NCBI GenBank assembly: GCA_035048815.1
Contig: JAUCBN010000013.1
Location: 384,501-448,500, forward strand
Length of the DNA: 64,000 nt
Direction: 5' to 3'
Origin: Abelmoschus esculentus
Taxonomy: Eukaryota > Streptophyta > Magnoliopsida > Malvales > Malvaceae
Of the stretch, positions 24,346 through 36,622 are shown in pieces (position 1 is the first letter of the stretch; every line of letters starts with the position of its first letter). Made by a program: the position numbers and the translations under genes. The notes under the pieces are model-generated. The model had not been told where the DNA came from, ran no database searches, and saw nothing but the letters and a program-made list of their open reading frames with translations.

Positions 24346-25549
24346 CTAAGAAAAAGATAAAATAGGCACAACCTATTTATTAAAATAAATTGAACATTTT
24401 GTTCTAAATGATTCTAAAGTGGATATTATTTCCCTTTTCTATTCCCTTGATTCTTCAGTTTCTTGTTCATCTCATTGCTCCTATGACGATAGGTATAAAT
24501 ATTGATTTTGTACAAAACATAATCCACATAACAAAAAAGAAAAAATATACATTCTCTCTTATATTATTCTTTATCTCTAATTTATACTTCTAATTTTTAT
24601 ATTTTCGTAATACGTTAAAATTTATTTCCCTTTCTATTCTCTTTATATTTTATTGTAAAAATATAAAGGAATTCAAATACGGGTAACAAAAAGAAAAAAA
24701 AATGCTTAAATATATTATTAACACACAAGAAACATTATATTATCCATCACATTAGACGTAGATAAAAATATGACATACAAGATAACAGAAGAGCAACTCC
24801 ATAAGGAACAATGGATTTAAAATCAGCATGAAACTAATGTTGAATAATAAATTAATTCAAAATGATAAATTAAACGAAAAAAAACTATAAAATTGAATAA
24901 AAACTAGAAGAACCAAAAACAGTTTTTTGAGGTACGTTCGAACGCAGTTTCCTTAAGAAAGATTCGATCACTCTCTGATGATTGAGTTTACCGACCATCG
25001 GTCTCACAGGATATAAAACAAATGACCTCAACAGAAACACTTATGTAAAGTATACAATTAGATTGAATAGAGGCATGCTTTATATACAGGACAAATTAGA
25101 TTAAACATGAAAATGACAAATATTTTGAATTTTAATGGTCATTGATACTTTCTTATTTAATTCAAAATATACAACTAATATCATATATAATAAGATATTT
25201 TGGTGAATAATAAGCAATATCATTTTAATATCCGTAACATATAATATCCCTTTAAATTCTGAATATTCAAAAAGATATACAGATTTTTAAGAAATATATT
25301 TATTTGAAGAGGGTAAAATATTTGCAAGCCTATATAAGGGCCTGATTGGATCAAACATTCATGTTGCCCACGTTTTGCGGGTGTACTCCAATCCGAATGA
25401 GATTGGATTTGCATCCCTTACATAAAGTACAATTTCCATTCAAGTCATTCAATGACCACAAAGTAGGTAAGTATATATAAACACTTCTCATTCCATTTAT
25501 TCCTAATGTAGGACAAAAATTCTATTTTTCTTACTCAATTCACAATCAC

Positions 25550-25748
25550 CTTACTTTAAGCTTTAATTTCTCATTCACTGCTCAACAATTTTAAGCTGAT
25601 GATATATTATTATAAAGGTTTCATGTAATGACTTTAATAAAAATTGTGCTCTACGCAGGTGATGCAAATTACCTTAATTTGAGCTTTAATTTCTCATTCA
25701 CTACTCAACAATTTTAAACATATGAAATATCGTTATAAAGATTCCAAG
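25550..25748. repeat. Tandem duplication of about 118 bp
   Basis: The sequence around TTTAATTTCTCATTCACTGC, CTCAACAATTTTAA and ATAAAGGTTTC at 25557-25625 is repeated at about 25678-25748 with small changes. It lies in AT-rich LTR-like DNA downstream of TATA-like motifs (TATATAAGG at about 25331 and TATATAAACAC near 25473). Confidence 0.55.
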
Positions 25749-26269
25749 AAGTAGAAGAGGACCCAATATAATCATTAGAATTTCCTCCTTTATTAGTTTG
25801 AAATATGGCTCAAAGTTTCATATTCCTTATTGTTTTCCAACAATCCCCACATAAATGAAAATAATGATTTTTATAAAAAAAAAAAAAAAAACATTTTGTC
25901 TAAATGTGATGATAGATTTTACGATCGATAGTTACATTGGATAGGTAAATTTCCTTCTTTGAACCTTACCTTGTGAAAATATATTTATTTTATTAGCTAA
26001 CTAGTAGACGTGATATCTTTTAATTGTTTAGCTGTTTGGGTAAACGATAATATACATCATACTTCTATTTCTGTAATAAGAGTTTTAGTTCTAATGGTTA
26101 TTTATATGGCCTTGGACATCAATTGGTTCTACAAGAATTTAAAAGAGCTATGTCTAGTAGTCTCTTTGAAACAACCCCACTTTACCCTTACATAGGTGAC
26201 CTATGTTGCTTGGCTCAGTAAAATACACAATGATCATTAAAAGCTTTTAGCTTAGTCTATTTGTAATGA

Positions 26270-27900
26270 CCGAATTTTGGATCGAGTGTTGAGTTAACCC
26301 AAAGCTTTTAGGCCTCGAGTTTAAGTGTAGGGCTAATTTTTAGGCCTTGGACTTGGGTTGTTTGGTTGAATTTGGCCCAATATGATCAATGATAGTGGTT
26401 TTATGGTAAATTCATAATTGGAAGAAAAAGAGAAAGGAGGGGAGAAAAGTTTTTTTTTTGCTGAAAGTTATTGTTGGTGAATTCACCTTATCTCTATTTT
26501 CTTCATTCTCTCTTCCCACCCAAATCAAGTTCAAGACATAATATTTTTGTTATGAGTTACAAATCTCGTTTTGAGTGTTGAGAGAAAGTTGTAGAGATTG
26601 AGAAGATCTACAAGTTAAGGTAAATATATTGAGGTTTGAAAGAGAAAGGTTTTTGTAACACGCTCAACCCGGTGTTACACTGGGTCTCTGGCCCAAAATT
26701 CGTATTTCAAAATTTTGGCTTCACGCCCATTTAAAAATCGATTCAAGTCAAAATAAATAATTCAAACCAAAACAAGTCTATTAGATTTTAAATTCAAATC
26801 CGAACATAAATCCAAATAATCTGAATAGCTCCATTAATACAAACCATTTAAAAATATATTCGACTCAAAATAAATAAGAGTTACAAATACATAGGGCTCA
26901 AGAAGTACTAGCCCATTACATCAATTTATTGTACTGTAACACTAAGTCGATGCTAAAATTCCAACCTCAATGGTGTTCCTCCAGATCCGACTTCACCTAA
27001 CCTACTCACAAAAACACATTTCAAACGGTGAGCTACGAAAGCTTAGTGGGTACACTACCACTCGGCCAATATCATACATATCATAAATAAAGTGAAACAA
27101 GACATGTAATATCATGCGTGATATGATGGTTCTACGATACTCGTCTAATATATGGCATATTGAGATGTATACTATCATTCACATCATATACATGTCAAAC
27201 AAAAAACAAAGCACAAGATTGTGAGGCTCGCGTCTACATAGCATCGAAATCCTACACACAAGATTGAGGTCAACCTCCAAAGCTCATGCTCGGAATGTTA
27301 CATCAAGCACCATCCAATAAGGTCATCCTCCATTCGGATATAATGTTTTATGAATTGAGGTCGATCTCCAATTTCATGCTCGGAATGTTACATCGAGCAC
27401 CATCGAATGAGGTCATCCTTCATTAGGGAATAGAATTCTAGGGATTAAGGCTGACCTCCAATCTTATACTCGGAATATTACATCGAACATCATCGAATGA
27501 GATCGTCCTCCATTCGAAAATAGTATTCTATACATCACTTAAAATATTACATCAGATGACCTTCTTTGTATTGCTACACTATTTGGATATTCAGATTTCC
27601 ATCACAAAAAGACTCGACCACACAAAATGATTCAACTAGGATCTTCTCACAAAAATATTGCTATGAATAAGTCAAAGACTAAGATTTGAGTATTTCTCAT
27701 CGAAACCAAGTTTCAATATTCCTCCATATAGGCGTATCGATATTGGTACAGATCGGTGTTGATACGGGACTAGACTGTATCGGTATATGTAGGCAACTTG
27801 AGCTCTTATAAGGCAATATTGTATCGGTACACCTTGGGGGCGGATCGATACTGGGTGATATACCGATACCCCATATAGGCTATCGATACTCGTTGGGCAA
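26270..27900. repeat. Possible LTR-retrotransposon remnants
   Basis: The words GTAATGACCGAATTTTGGATCG (26266), GTAACACGCTCAACCCGGTG (26656) and GGTGAGCTACGAAAGCTTAGTGGGT (27027) are of a kind I associate with plant Gypsy-type LTRs. No gag, protease, reverse transcriptase or integrase reading frame is visible. Short TATCGATAC-rich motifs follow at 27735-27890. The assignment is by resemblance only. Confidence 0.35.
27247..27535. repeat. Three-copy minisatellite of about 95 bp
   Basis: Three tandem units share CCTCCAA, GCTCGGAATGTTACATC, AGCACCATCGAATGAGGTC and ATCCTCCATTCG, with differences between copies. The units begin near 27259, 27357 and 27446. They lie inside the LTR-like stretch. Confidence 0.7.
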
Positions 27901-28149
27901 TCTGGCCAAAAATTAGTGTTTGAGTTCAGGGTCTCTTTAATTTGTGATAATTGATTCTAGTGGTATCTTAAGATGCAAAGCAAATGTTAAAACTGAGAAA
28001 CTAATAAAATAAGCCACATATGTTAATAATTGGATTAAAGAAATGGTAAACTTTGCTGGATTTAATCGAATGGATTTAATCTAATCTTGCCTTAACAAAC
28101 TATCATGCTTCAAATACAGATCTCATGATTTCTATTACCAATGAATAAT

Positions 28150-30980
28150 TTTGGTACCTTCCCAGGTTCACATCTTTCTTATAGAAAAATAGGTTTTCTT
28201 TTAGACAAATATGTATGTTCATAAGTTTTATCTTAAATGGATTTTTTTGGTTTTGGTGTTCTCACGTAAGGATTTTGGTACGTATGTTTTTTTATTACCA
28301 TTTCTGTGATGATTTATGTACACTATATAATAATTTTAATACCGACCGAATTTCTCATCATTCTTGTGAAAAATATTTTTTTATAGCCAAATATATATGT
28401 ACAAAAATACTTATCATAAGTTAAGTACCTTTTGATTTTGGTGATATGAGCTAAGAATTTTGATACATGCATTTTTTATTACACTTCCGATAATAATTGA
28501 TGTATATTATATAATAATTTTAGTACCTATTGAAATTTTCATCGTTTATGTAAGAAAATATATAGCTCAATTTGCATGTATAGAAATATTTACGCTAAGT
28601 TGATCTAATTTTGATTTTGTTATTTCGGATAAGAATTTCGATGTATACTATTTTTTATAATTTTTGTAACAATTTATGTATAATATGTAATAATTTCAAT
28701 ACCTACTAAAATTTTTATTGTTATTATAAGAAAATAATTTTTCTTGTAAGGCAATCTATATGCACAGAAATGCTTACATTAATATCAATTCATTTTAGTT
28801 TTAGTGATCTCGGATAAGAATTTCAATATATTAGTTATTTTAATTCATTTCCTGTAACAATTTATGCATAATATGCGATAATTTTGGTACTTATCAAAAT
28901 TTTCATCATTCATATAAGAAAATTCATTTTCTAGTAGCTTAATCTCTACGTACGTAAATTATTATCCTAAGGTGATTTGGGGTAAGAATTTCAGTATGTA
29001 ATTTTTTTTATTATAATTTATGTATATTATATAATAACTTCGATATTTACTGAAATTCTCATTGTTCTTTTAAGAAAATAGGTTTTTATATGTTAACTTA
29101 TGTGTACACAAATTTATAATATAAATTGAACTCATTTTAGTTTTGGTGATCTCAAGTAAAGATTTTGATACGTATCATTTTTATTACCATTTCATAAATA
29201 TATATATATATATATAATGTGTAATGATTTAGGTATATATTGAAATTCCCTTCGTTCGTATAAAAAATAAGTTTTCTTGTAACTCAATCTTTATATACAC
29301 AAATATTTACCTTAAGTTATGTTCTCTTTTATTTTAGTAATCTCATGTAATGATTTCAACGCGTATATTTTTATTATAATTTTTATAATAATTTATATAT
29401 ATTATATCAATAATTTTGATACCTACTAAAATTTTTATTGTTCTTGTAAGAAAATAAATTTTTATAGCCCCGTTTGTATGTATAAAAAATTTTACTCTAA
29501 GTTAAACTCTATTTAATTTTGGTGATCTAGGAGGGTAAGGATTTCTGTATGTATATTTTTTTATTATAATTTCTATAATAATTTATATATATTATGTAAT
29601 AATTTTAGTATCTACTGAATTGTCATCGTTCTTCTATGAAAATAGTTTTTTTTTTAGTTAAATATATATGTATTAAATTTTTACCTTAAGTTGAGTTTCT
29701 TTTGATTTTGGTGATCTCTAAGAATTTTTATATTTTTTTTTATTATCATTTTGTAACAAATTATTTATATTATATAATAATTTTGATACCTACTAAAATT
29801 TATTATTCTTATAAGAAAATAAATTTTCTTGTATATAAATTTGTATATACGAAAATTTTTATCCTAAGTTAAGTTTTTTTGGTTTTTAGTGATGTTGAAT
29901 AAGGATTTTGGAATGTACACAAATTTAAAATAATTTTTATAAACAAATTTGTATATACACAGATTCTTATCTCAAGTTAAATTCTTTTTAATTTTGATGA
30001 TTTCAAGTATGAATTTTAATAGGGGTGTTTAAAATTACTCGATCTGATTGATCTGACTCGACGACCTAAAACAAAAATATCGGATAATTTCCAAAAAAAA
30101 TACCCTATAGGGTCGGGTACCCATCCCGAGAATTAGTGAACCGAGCTTGGACAAAAAAATTTAAATTCTCGGGTACTTGACCCGACCCGATTAGTTTTAT
30201 TATATCTATTTTTTTAATTTTAAATTATATTTTTATTTTATATTTTTTTAATATTTATACCTAAAATTAAATTTCAATCTCTAAATTAGTTTTATGTTTG
30301 TATTGTATACTTTTAGCTTTTAAAAATTTTAAATATATTTTTATTACTTTTAACGTTATTTTAGTGATAAAATTTAATAAATATAGATGTATATATAAAT
30401 TTAAATATTCTAAAATTAACTTTAAATCACTCATTTTTATGTTTGGTTATGTATTATAAATTTTAAAGTTTATATACCCGATTAGTCGGGTACCCGAATT
30501 TTACTGGTGCACGATAACAAATATCCAATTTAAATAGGTCGGGACACTGACTAAATTTTTATGACTCGGGTACCCGAATTTTACGGATACCCGATAACAA
30601 ATACCCGATTTAAATAGGTCGGGACACTGATCAATTTTTTATGACTTGGGTACCCGAATTTTACGGATGTCCAGTAACAAATACTCGATTTAAATGATCT
30701 GAGACACTAACCAATTTTTTTATGTCCCGAAGAAAACAGGTACCCGATATTTTAGGTACGCCGTAATGAACACCCCTAAATTTCGATACTTCCATTTTTT
30801 ATTACCATTTTTATAACAACTTTTGTATGTTATATAATAATTTTAATACCTACTAAAAATTCTCATAGAAAATAGGTTTTTTTATAGTATTTATATTAAT
30901 ACACAAATCTTTACATCATAAAATTTTATGTATATATTATTCTTTATGATTATTATAATCATTTATATACAAACTTACTT
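28150..30980. repeat. Diverged satellite array, period about 185 bp
   Basis: About ten to twelve head-to-tail units can be followed by eye. Each contains, in order, CTACTGAAATTTTCATCGTTC, TAAGAAAATAG, TGTATGTACACAAAT, CCTAAGTTGA, TTTTGGTGATCTC, TAAGAATTTCGATACGTAT, TTATTACAATTTC and TATATAATAATTTTGATACC. Unit starts fall near 28341, 28528, 28700, 28890, 29047, 29237, 29421, 29611 and 29790. The last units are decayed and are split by the element at 30020-30778. The spacing suggests near-nucleosome length. Confidence 0.75.
30020..30778. mobile_element. hAT-type element inserted in the satellite
   Basis: The ends are TAGGGGTGTTTAAAA and TGAACACCCCTA. The flanking sequence AATTTTAA on the left and AATTTCGA on the right (6 of 8 identical) both fit the satellite word AAGAATTTCGATAC, as expected for an insertion into a satellite unit. 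The interior carries three imperfect tandem copies (about 30484-30715) of a unit containing GGGTACCCGAATTTTAC and AAATAGGTCGGGACACTGA. Confidence 0.72.
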
Positions 30981-31375
30981 CCTATAATACGAAACTTATT
31001 ATATGAACCCTCCTCGCAATATCATTTATGGTCATAACCAATCAGATTTGTCTATCTCAATCTTTTAAAGATGAATCACCACCTCTTTTCTACATGTAAT
31101 TAGTGGGTGAATAGGTATTGAAAAATTATTTAATGAAAAACGGTCCAAATTACTTAAACCATAAATTACATGATAAACGTGATTCGCCTAATAATCTTTA
31201 TTAAACCTTTAATTAACTTTAAATTAAACGTTTTACCGCAGAACCTTCCATTATTTAGCATCCTAGCCGTTTACAACAAATCGAGTAGATTTTACGAATA
31301 AATATTTGATTTTACATATCGATATACATTGTAATGCTAAATCATATTGTTAACTCCATTAGGGTTCTTTAATCT

Positions 31376-34300
31376 CTATGAAGAACCCAATTTCTTTGCT
31401 GTACTGATCACATCAGTATATGCTCTCATACGTGTTTTCTGCCCTACGGAAAATAAAACCACAAGTATTATTTAATCGTACAAAAAATTAAATGCATAAA
31501 TAAATGAAAAAGAAACTAATTTAAAGAGTGTTAACTTTCATTAACACGATCTTAATTATGCAGATAATTTGTATTTTATTAATTAGTCTTAAAATAATTA
31601 TAATATATATATTCATGTATATTTTTATTAAAAGCCATTCAAAGGATAAAATTCTCTTGCTGATGTGTAGTTATATATTTAATTATAAATTTTGAGCAGT
31701 ATTTGTAATTCCTGTCCAATACAAGCCTTGAAACATAAATTCCCTTCCCTTTCTTATTTTTTTACTTGCATTATAGTTTAGATGGGTAAGAATTTTAGTC
31801 TCATTAAAATTTATAATTAGACTAAGATTTTAAACTTACGGTGAAAATTTAAATCTCTAATCTTAAAATTCTAAATATAATAACCATTTCAAGTTCTAAC
31901 AAATTACAAAGAAATTGAATCATTCACGGAGATAGGATCCACCTACATAGATATAAAACTAGTTTTACACGTTTTTACGAATCATTAAATGAATGAAATG
32001 GATGGTTGTGAGATCTCAATCATCCATTTCACTTACCTAACAGTTTAAAAACTTATAAAAGTTAGAAACTTTTTTACATTGTGTAACTGAATCATATCTC
32101 ATACACTAATAGATTTTAATATATAAATAAAAGATAGGATCCATTCACGTAAAATATATAACTCATAGTTTTATACGTTTTGTGAATCATTAGACGTGTG
32201 AAATAAATAATTGCGATTATCACTTAAAAAAAGAATTAATATCAATCATCTATTTCACACATCCAACGATCTACGAAACATATAAAACTAAGAGTTATAT
32301 ATTTTGTATAAGCAAATCCTATCTTATATATATTAAAATCCATCAGAGCGTAAGAACCTGAATCAAGAAAAGACTTATGGAGAAGATTGAATAGAGCACA
32401 GGCAGGAGTAAAACCAATTTTAAAACTACAGTTTTTAGCTTTATACCATACATGACACCTAAACTCAAACATAACAGAAGTGACAGGTTATTTTTCTCCA
32501 TGATAATATAATGAATACTTAGCTTAACCGAACACACAAGGTAACATAAAAGTTCCAAAACCTGAGAATTACTAGTAAAACTCTGAAAAGGTAGATTTAT
32601 ATACTTGCCTCTTGTCTTTTGTTACCAAAACAAGGTAGAGAGGATCATCCCAAGCAAGCTTGAAGAGTTCCTTGACTATGTAGGCACATGTGGTAATGCT
32701 GAAAAGTTGGACAAAAAGAAATATGAATACTAAATCCCATAGTCCAAAAATATTGATAGTTTCTTTTCCATCTTTACTTCTTTAAAATATCTCGTTTTGA
32801 AATGGGAAAACATTGCTTCGATTATAGGGAACAGTAGCCGTAAATTTTAGCTTGTGATGACAGTTGGGAAAGAAAAGACACTATACCTGCCAAAACATAT
32901 CAGTAGGACTATCCAGAAAAACGCAGCAATCCAGCTTGATTCTTTGTAGGCAACCCAAACCTGGAATTGATTTGCCAATAAAAAATCAACATTCAAGTCA
33001 AGGTCGAAGGCTACAAGTTGAAAATAAACATCAGCTGTTGGATTAGTTGTTCGATCTCAGAAAGGCAAACATGGAGTTCAAAATGCAGACAACAATGGTC
33101 TTTTCACACTTTCACTTGCATTATTTCCTTTAGTTGATTAAACTTATGACCCAAGTTATAATGGAAAGATGGTTTTTTCCATTATGGAGTATGTAAATGT
33201 CTGCATTCTGAAATTTTAATCTAGCACTAATATGAAGTAAACTGCAAAGACACAAGCTCATGCGTTAGCATTTCAAACATACCGATAGAGCAACAACATT
33301 TATATAGAAATCAATTAGCGTAGCTGTCATCCACCTGCAAACAATTTAGAAATTTGTTAGGCTTTCCAGAAAGATAAACAACTCGTACGAAGTGAAAAGC
33401 AATTGCAAGGCAAAGAAGACAGGAGCACAAAACATACACTACATGCACATTTAGTGCTCCTGTGTTAACTAAAAGGAATCAAGTTTTAGTTTTCAAAACT
33501 TTAAACAAAGTCTACTTGAGTTTTAAAGCATCTTGAAAGTAAACCTCTAAAAGATGACAGCCTCTAGCAACCTCTCCCTTATTCTATGCATCAAACCATC
33601 TCGACAAAAACTATGGCAGCATATCAATGCACGCCACCACCAAATAGAGGGAAATTATTGAAAGCTATGCGAAATTAACTATGATCGTATACCTTCCTTA
33701 TTCTATACATTTTTAATCTTAACACAATACAGAAGTTCAATATATTTAAGGGGACGACAAATAAACAAAGGTAGGTCAAATTTTACCAAAACCTTGGAAA
33801 GTGATTGGTTTCTCTAACAAATCCCAAGGGTTAGTCTTCTTTTGATGAGCTGAACTATCAATCACAATATCAAACTATTTGGCAATATATGGAAAGAATT
33901 GAGAGGAGTAAAGGCTAAATGTGAAGCCCAGATATCCAAGAAAGAAGCTACCACAAAAGATAAGCATTGATTAGTTAAATAGACATGATATGTATCAAAT
34001 ATTCATACCACTCGACAAACTTTAAACGAAGATGCAGTAATATCTACAAAGAATATAGTATCGGAATTCGAAAAGAAAGCAATAGTAAGAACCTCAATGC
34101 CTACTTTGGTAATAAAAGAGGGGGGGGGACTTACGGAGTTAGTAGCTCTTTTCGGAAAGGTGAACCATCAGTTAAGAGAGTATAGATCAAAGTTCCCAAC
34201 ATCAAGAAGCCCAAAACACTGAAGAGGATTCTTGCAATCACAACAGAGGGGTACTTCCCCTTTGGTTTTGATTCATTCCTAGACAGAATTTCGAAAGCAT

Positions 34301-36456
34301 TAGAACTATGATGGATGTTCTATGCACAATAGAAGCAACATGTCAATCCTATTCATCAATCCTTGAACCATCACGAGATGATTGTCATCATGTGAAATAT
34401 GATGAGTTAACAAATCATTTTGACATTTACACAATATGATAAAAATAGAACCCGTATCGGCACATCCATGTCAATGGTGAAAGATATCAACGTTTTTGTT
34501 CTTAGATCAGTAACTTGAAAAAGGTAATAGAACATATCAGATGGCATATTAACATGTCATAGAAAATTTGACAGATAATTTTCAAATATTATGCCTGGGG
34601 TTTGGGATCCTTACTTGTTCATACGGTGCAATAGAACATGATAAATGGGATTTTCCAAAGATTCTTGAGGAGTCAACTTGAGAAATTGAATACAAATGTA
34701 GCCACATGTTGTAATACTGGGAAAAAGAAAGAAGGTATAAAAATAAATTTGTGAAACATAAATCATGGAACAGGTCGAGAAATCTAAAAGGTAAATCAAT
34801 TAATCAATAGACCAAGGGAAGAAATAAACAATGTTAAAGATCAACAAATAACTACTTTCAATACAGCAGTTCAAAGACTATAACATTCAAGATAGTAATG
34901 CTAAGAAGCTTCAATTTTCAATTGAAATCTACAATGATAGGATTAAGACCAAATAAGCAATTAAATTATTGTCTTTTCATTTTTCCATGAATCCCCTTGA
35001 ATCATTTTTTTTTTACTTTATTTACCATTTCTCTTCATTCCCTTTCTAGCTTAGAATGTAAAAATGATGTTAGAGCGCATTTGATATAACTTCAACATAC
35101 ATTTGAAACAACTAAAGGAAGTTTATGTGTTAACCATTTTTTTGAAACAACACATGAATCATACTCCAGTGTAATATTTAGATAGAGATATTGAACATAC
35201 CTGCCAAAACATATAAGCATAATTACCCAAAGTGTAGCAGTGATCAAACTTGATTCTTTGTAGGAAACCCAAACCTGATGCATTATAAAAATCCAAGAAA
35301 CAATTTTTTCACTTCAATGGAAATGAATAAAAAATATATCTCCCGTTCTATGAAGGACGGAACTACAACTAATCCTCTTCCTCTATACCAACAGAAAGTA
35401 TTAGACTACGGATAATATAACCAAACCAATTAAAAAACAGACACAGATGCAAAAGCACCACAGTTTTACATATATACATGGGAAATCTGAAATTATACCT
35501 TAAAACATATGACTTGCAGAATCCTCAGAAATGGTCGGGTCTGGGGTGCATATATCGTACCTTAAAACTATTACTTTCCCGTTAACCTCTCACTCACTAT
35601 TATAAAAGTTTCACCAAATACAAACAATAGTTTGGCTCCCTTATCTTACAATTGATCATTTCTACACCAAATGACAATGTAACGTATAGATTGATTTTTC
35701 TTTTTTTGTGTGTGTGTGTAGATGGAAAATGAAATCATACATATAATATATATATAAGTTATTAAATGACTTATTGTATACTTTACTCAAAAGTAGATAA
35801 CAAGATATAATTTTAAGAATAGTTATGTGTTTCTTTTTTCTTAAAAGCTACCTACTATTTTCATTCTTTAACAATTTCAATATAGGATTAATATCTTAAA
35901 GAATCAATTTTGTATACTATTCTTTTAATAATATACTTAATGTTTATTTTTTCTTTTTTACATTAAAAGAACAGTTAAATATGTTCATTAAGTCTGTCAT
36001 CTACCCAAATAAAATATGAAAAATACAATGGTGAGATGAACTAGATATAAATCACTAATTTAGTTTTACAATATCTAACAAATTTGAGGTTAAATCATTA
36101 AAAAGAAATTTCAAGTTGAAGTAGTGAGTAGAGAGTGCACATACAGCAAAAGGCACAACATTGATGTAGAAATCAACCAAAGTTGCAGCCATCCACCTAA
36201 AAGATCCTCATCAATACATGAAAAAGAAGTTATCAAACTTCGATGATAATGAAAACCCAGAAATCCTAGACTTTACAAATGAATCCAGAAACAGAATAAG
36301 GAAATAAAGAGCGGGAGAGAGAGAATACGGTGTAAGGATGTCCCAGCGGAAAGGGAGGTCGTCGACGGAGATGGTGTAAATGACAGTGGCTGTCATCAAG
36401 CAGCATAATACTAAGAAGAGAGCTCTTAAGCCATTCGCTAACAGAGAAACCGCCAT
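31376..36456 (-). CDS. Two-repeat membrane protein, DUF1475-like
   Basis: Nine exons (36456-36329, 36196-36145, 35274-35201, 34716-34615, 34278-34135, 33334-33283, 32960-32887, 32698-32605, 31438-31376) give 260 residues. The protein is two homologous halves. ALFLVLCCLMTATVIYT...PFRWDILTP-WMAATLVDFYINVV...VWVSYKESS...WVIMLICFG-SITTC (residues 12-89) matches ILFSVLGFLMLGTLIYT...PFRKELLTP-WMTATLIDFYINVV...VWVAYKESS...WIVLLICFG-SITTC (136-213). Each half has about three hydrophobic segments, so roughly six membrane spans in all. The sequence and length fit the plant family I know as DUF1475 (unknown function); I could not verify this by search. Upstream in-frame ATGs at 36474 and 36483 are alternatives. 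The short last exon depends on an acceptor GGGCAG at 31439. Confidence 0.85.
31929..32335. mobile_element. Two adjacent related MITEs in intron 8 of the DUF1475-like gene
   Basis: The right element, about 32131-32335, has arms of roughly 85 bases. The left end GATAGGATCC...GTAAAATATATAACTC is mirrored at the right by GAGTTATATATTTTGTATAAGC...ATCCTATCTT. A related shorter copy, about 31929-32070, begins GATAGGATCCACCTAC and carries the inner GAAATGGATG...CATCCATTTC palindrome. Both are non-coding. Confidence 0.6.
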
Positions 36457-36536
36457 TGCTACTTGCTTTCTCATCAAAATCAAATGAGTTTGAAGAATGG
36501 ATTTTGTTTTTGAGAACCAAATGTATGGTGTGGATT

Positions 36537-36622
36537 AGACCACGTCATCGCCAAACTGGCCAACCTGTTTCTTGTAGAATTCATTCATAATATATGGCGG
36601 GGCTCAGACCACGTCATCGCCA
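36537..36622 (-). promoter_or_regulatory. Duplicated ACGT-core site upstream of the DUF1475-like gene
   Basis: The 17-base sequence AGACCACGTCATCGCCA occurs exactly twice, at 36537-36553 and 36606-36622, 81 and 150 bases upstream of the chosen ATG. Read toward the gene it contains TGACGTGG, a classical plant bZIP-binding (ACGT-core, ABRE-like) motif. Exact duplication in otherwise unique DNA suggests function or a recent local duplication. Confidence 0.5.

Larger units (their letters stand above)
23640..31375. other. Repeat-dominated intergenic DNA
   Basis: No gene is supported. The contents are a pair of direct repeats (23829-24345), AT-rich LTR-like DNA at about 24900-25750 containing a tandem duplication, possible LTR-retrotransposon remnants (26270-27900) with a minisatellite, and a satellite array (28150-30980) interrupted by an hAT-type element. 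The open frames at 24125-24337, 25220-25414, 26010-26195 and 28215-28424 translate to low-complexity or unrecognised peptides. Confidence 0.6.

Noticed and set aside
27247..27535. CRISPR-like array
   Set aside because: The units are direct minisatellite repeats with no unique spacers, in plant nuclear DNA.
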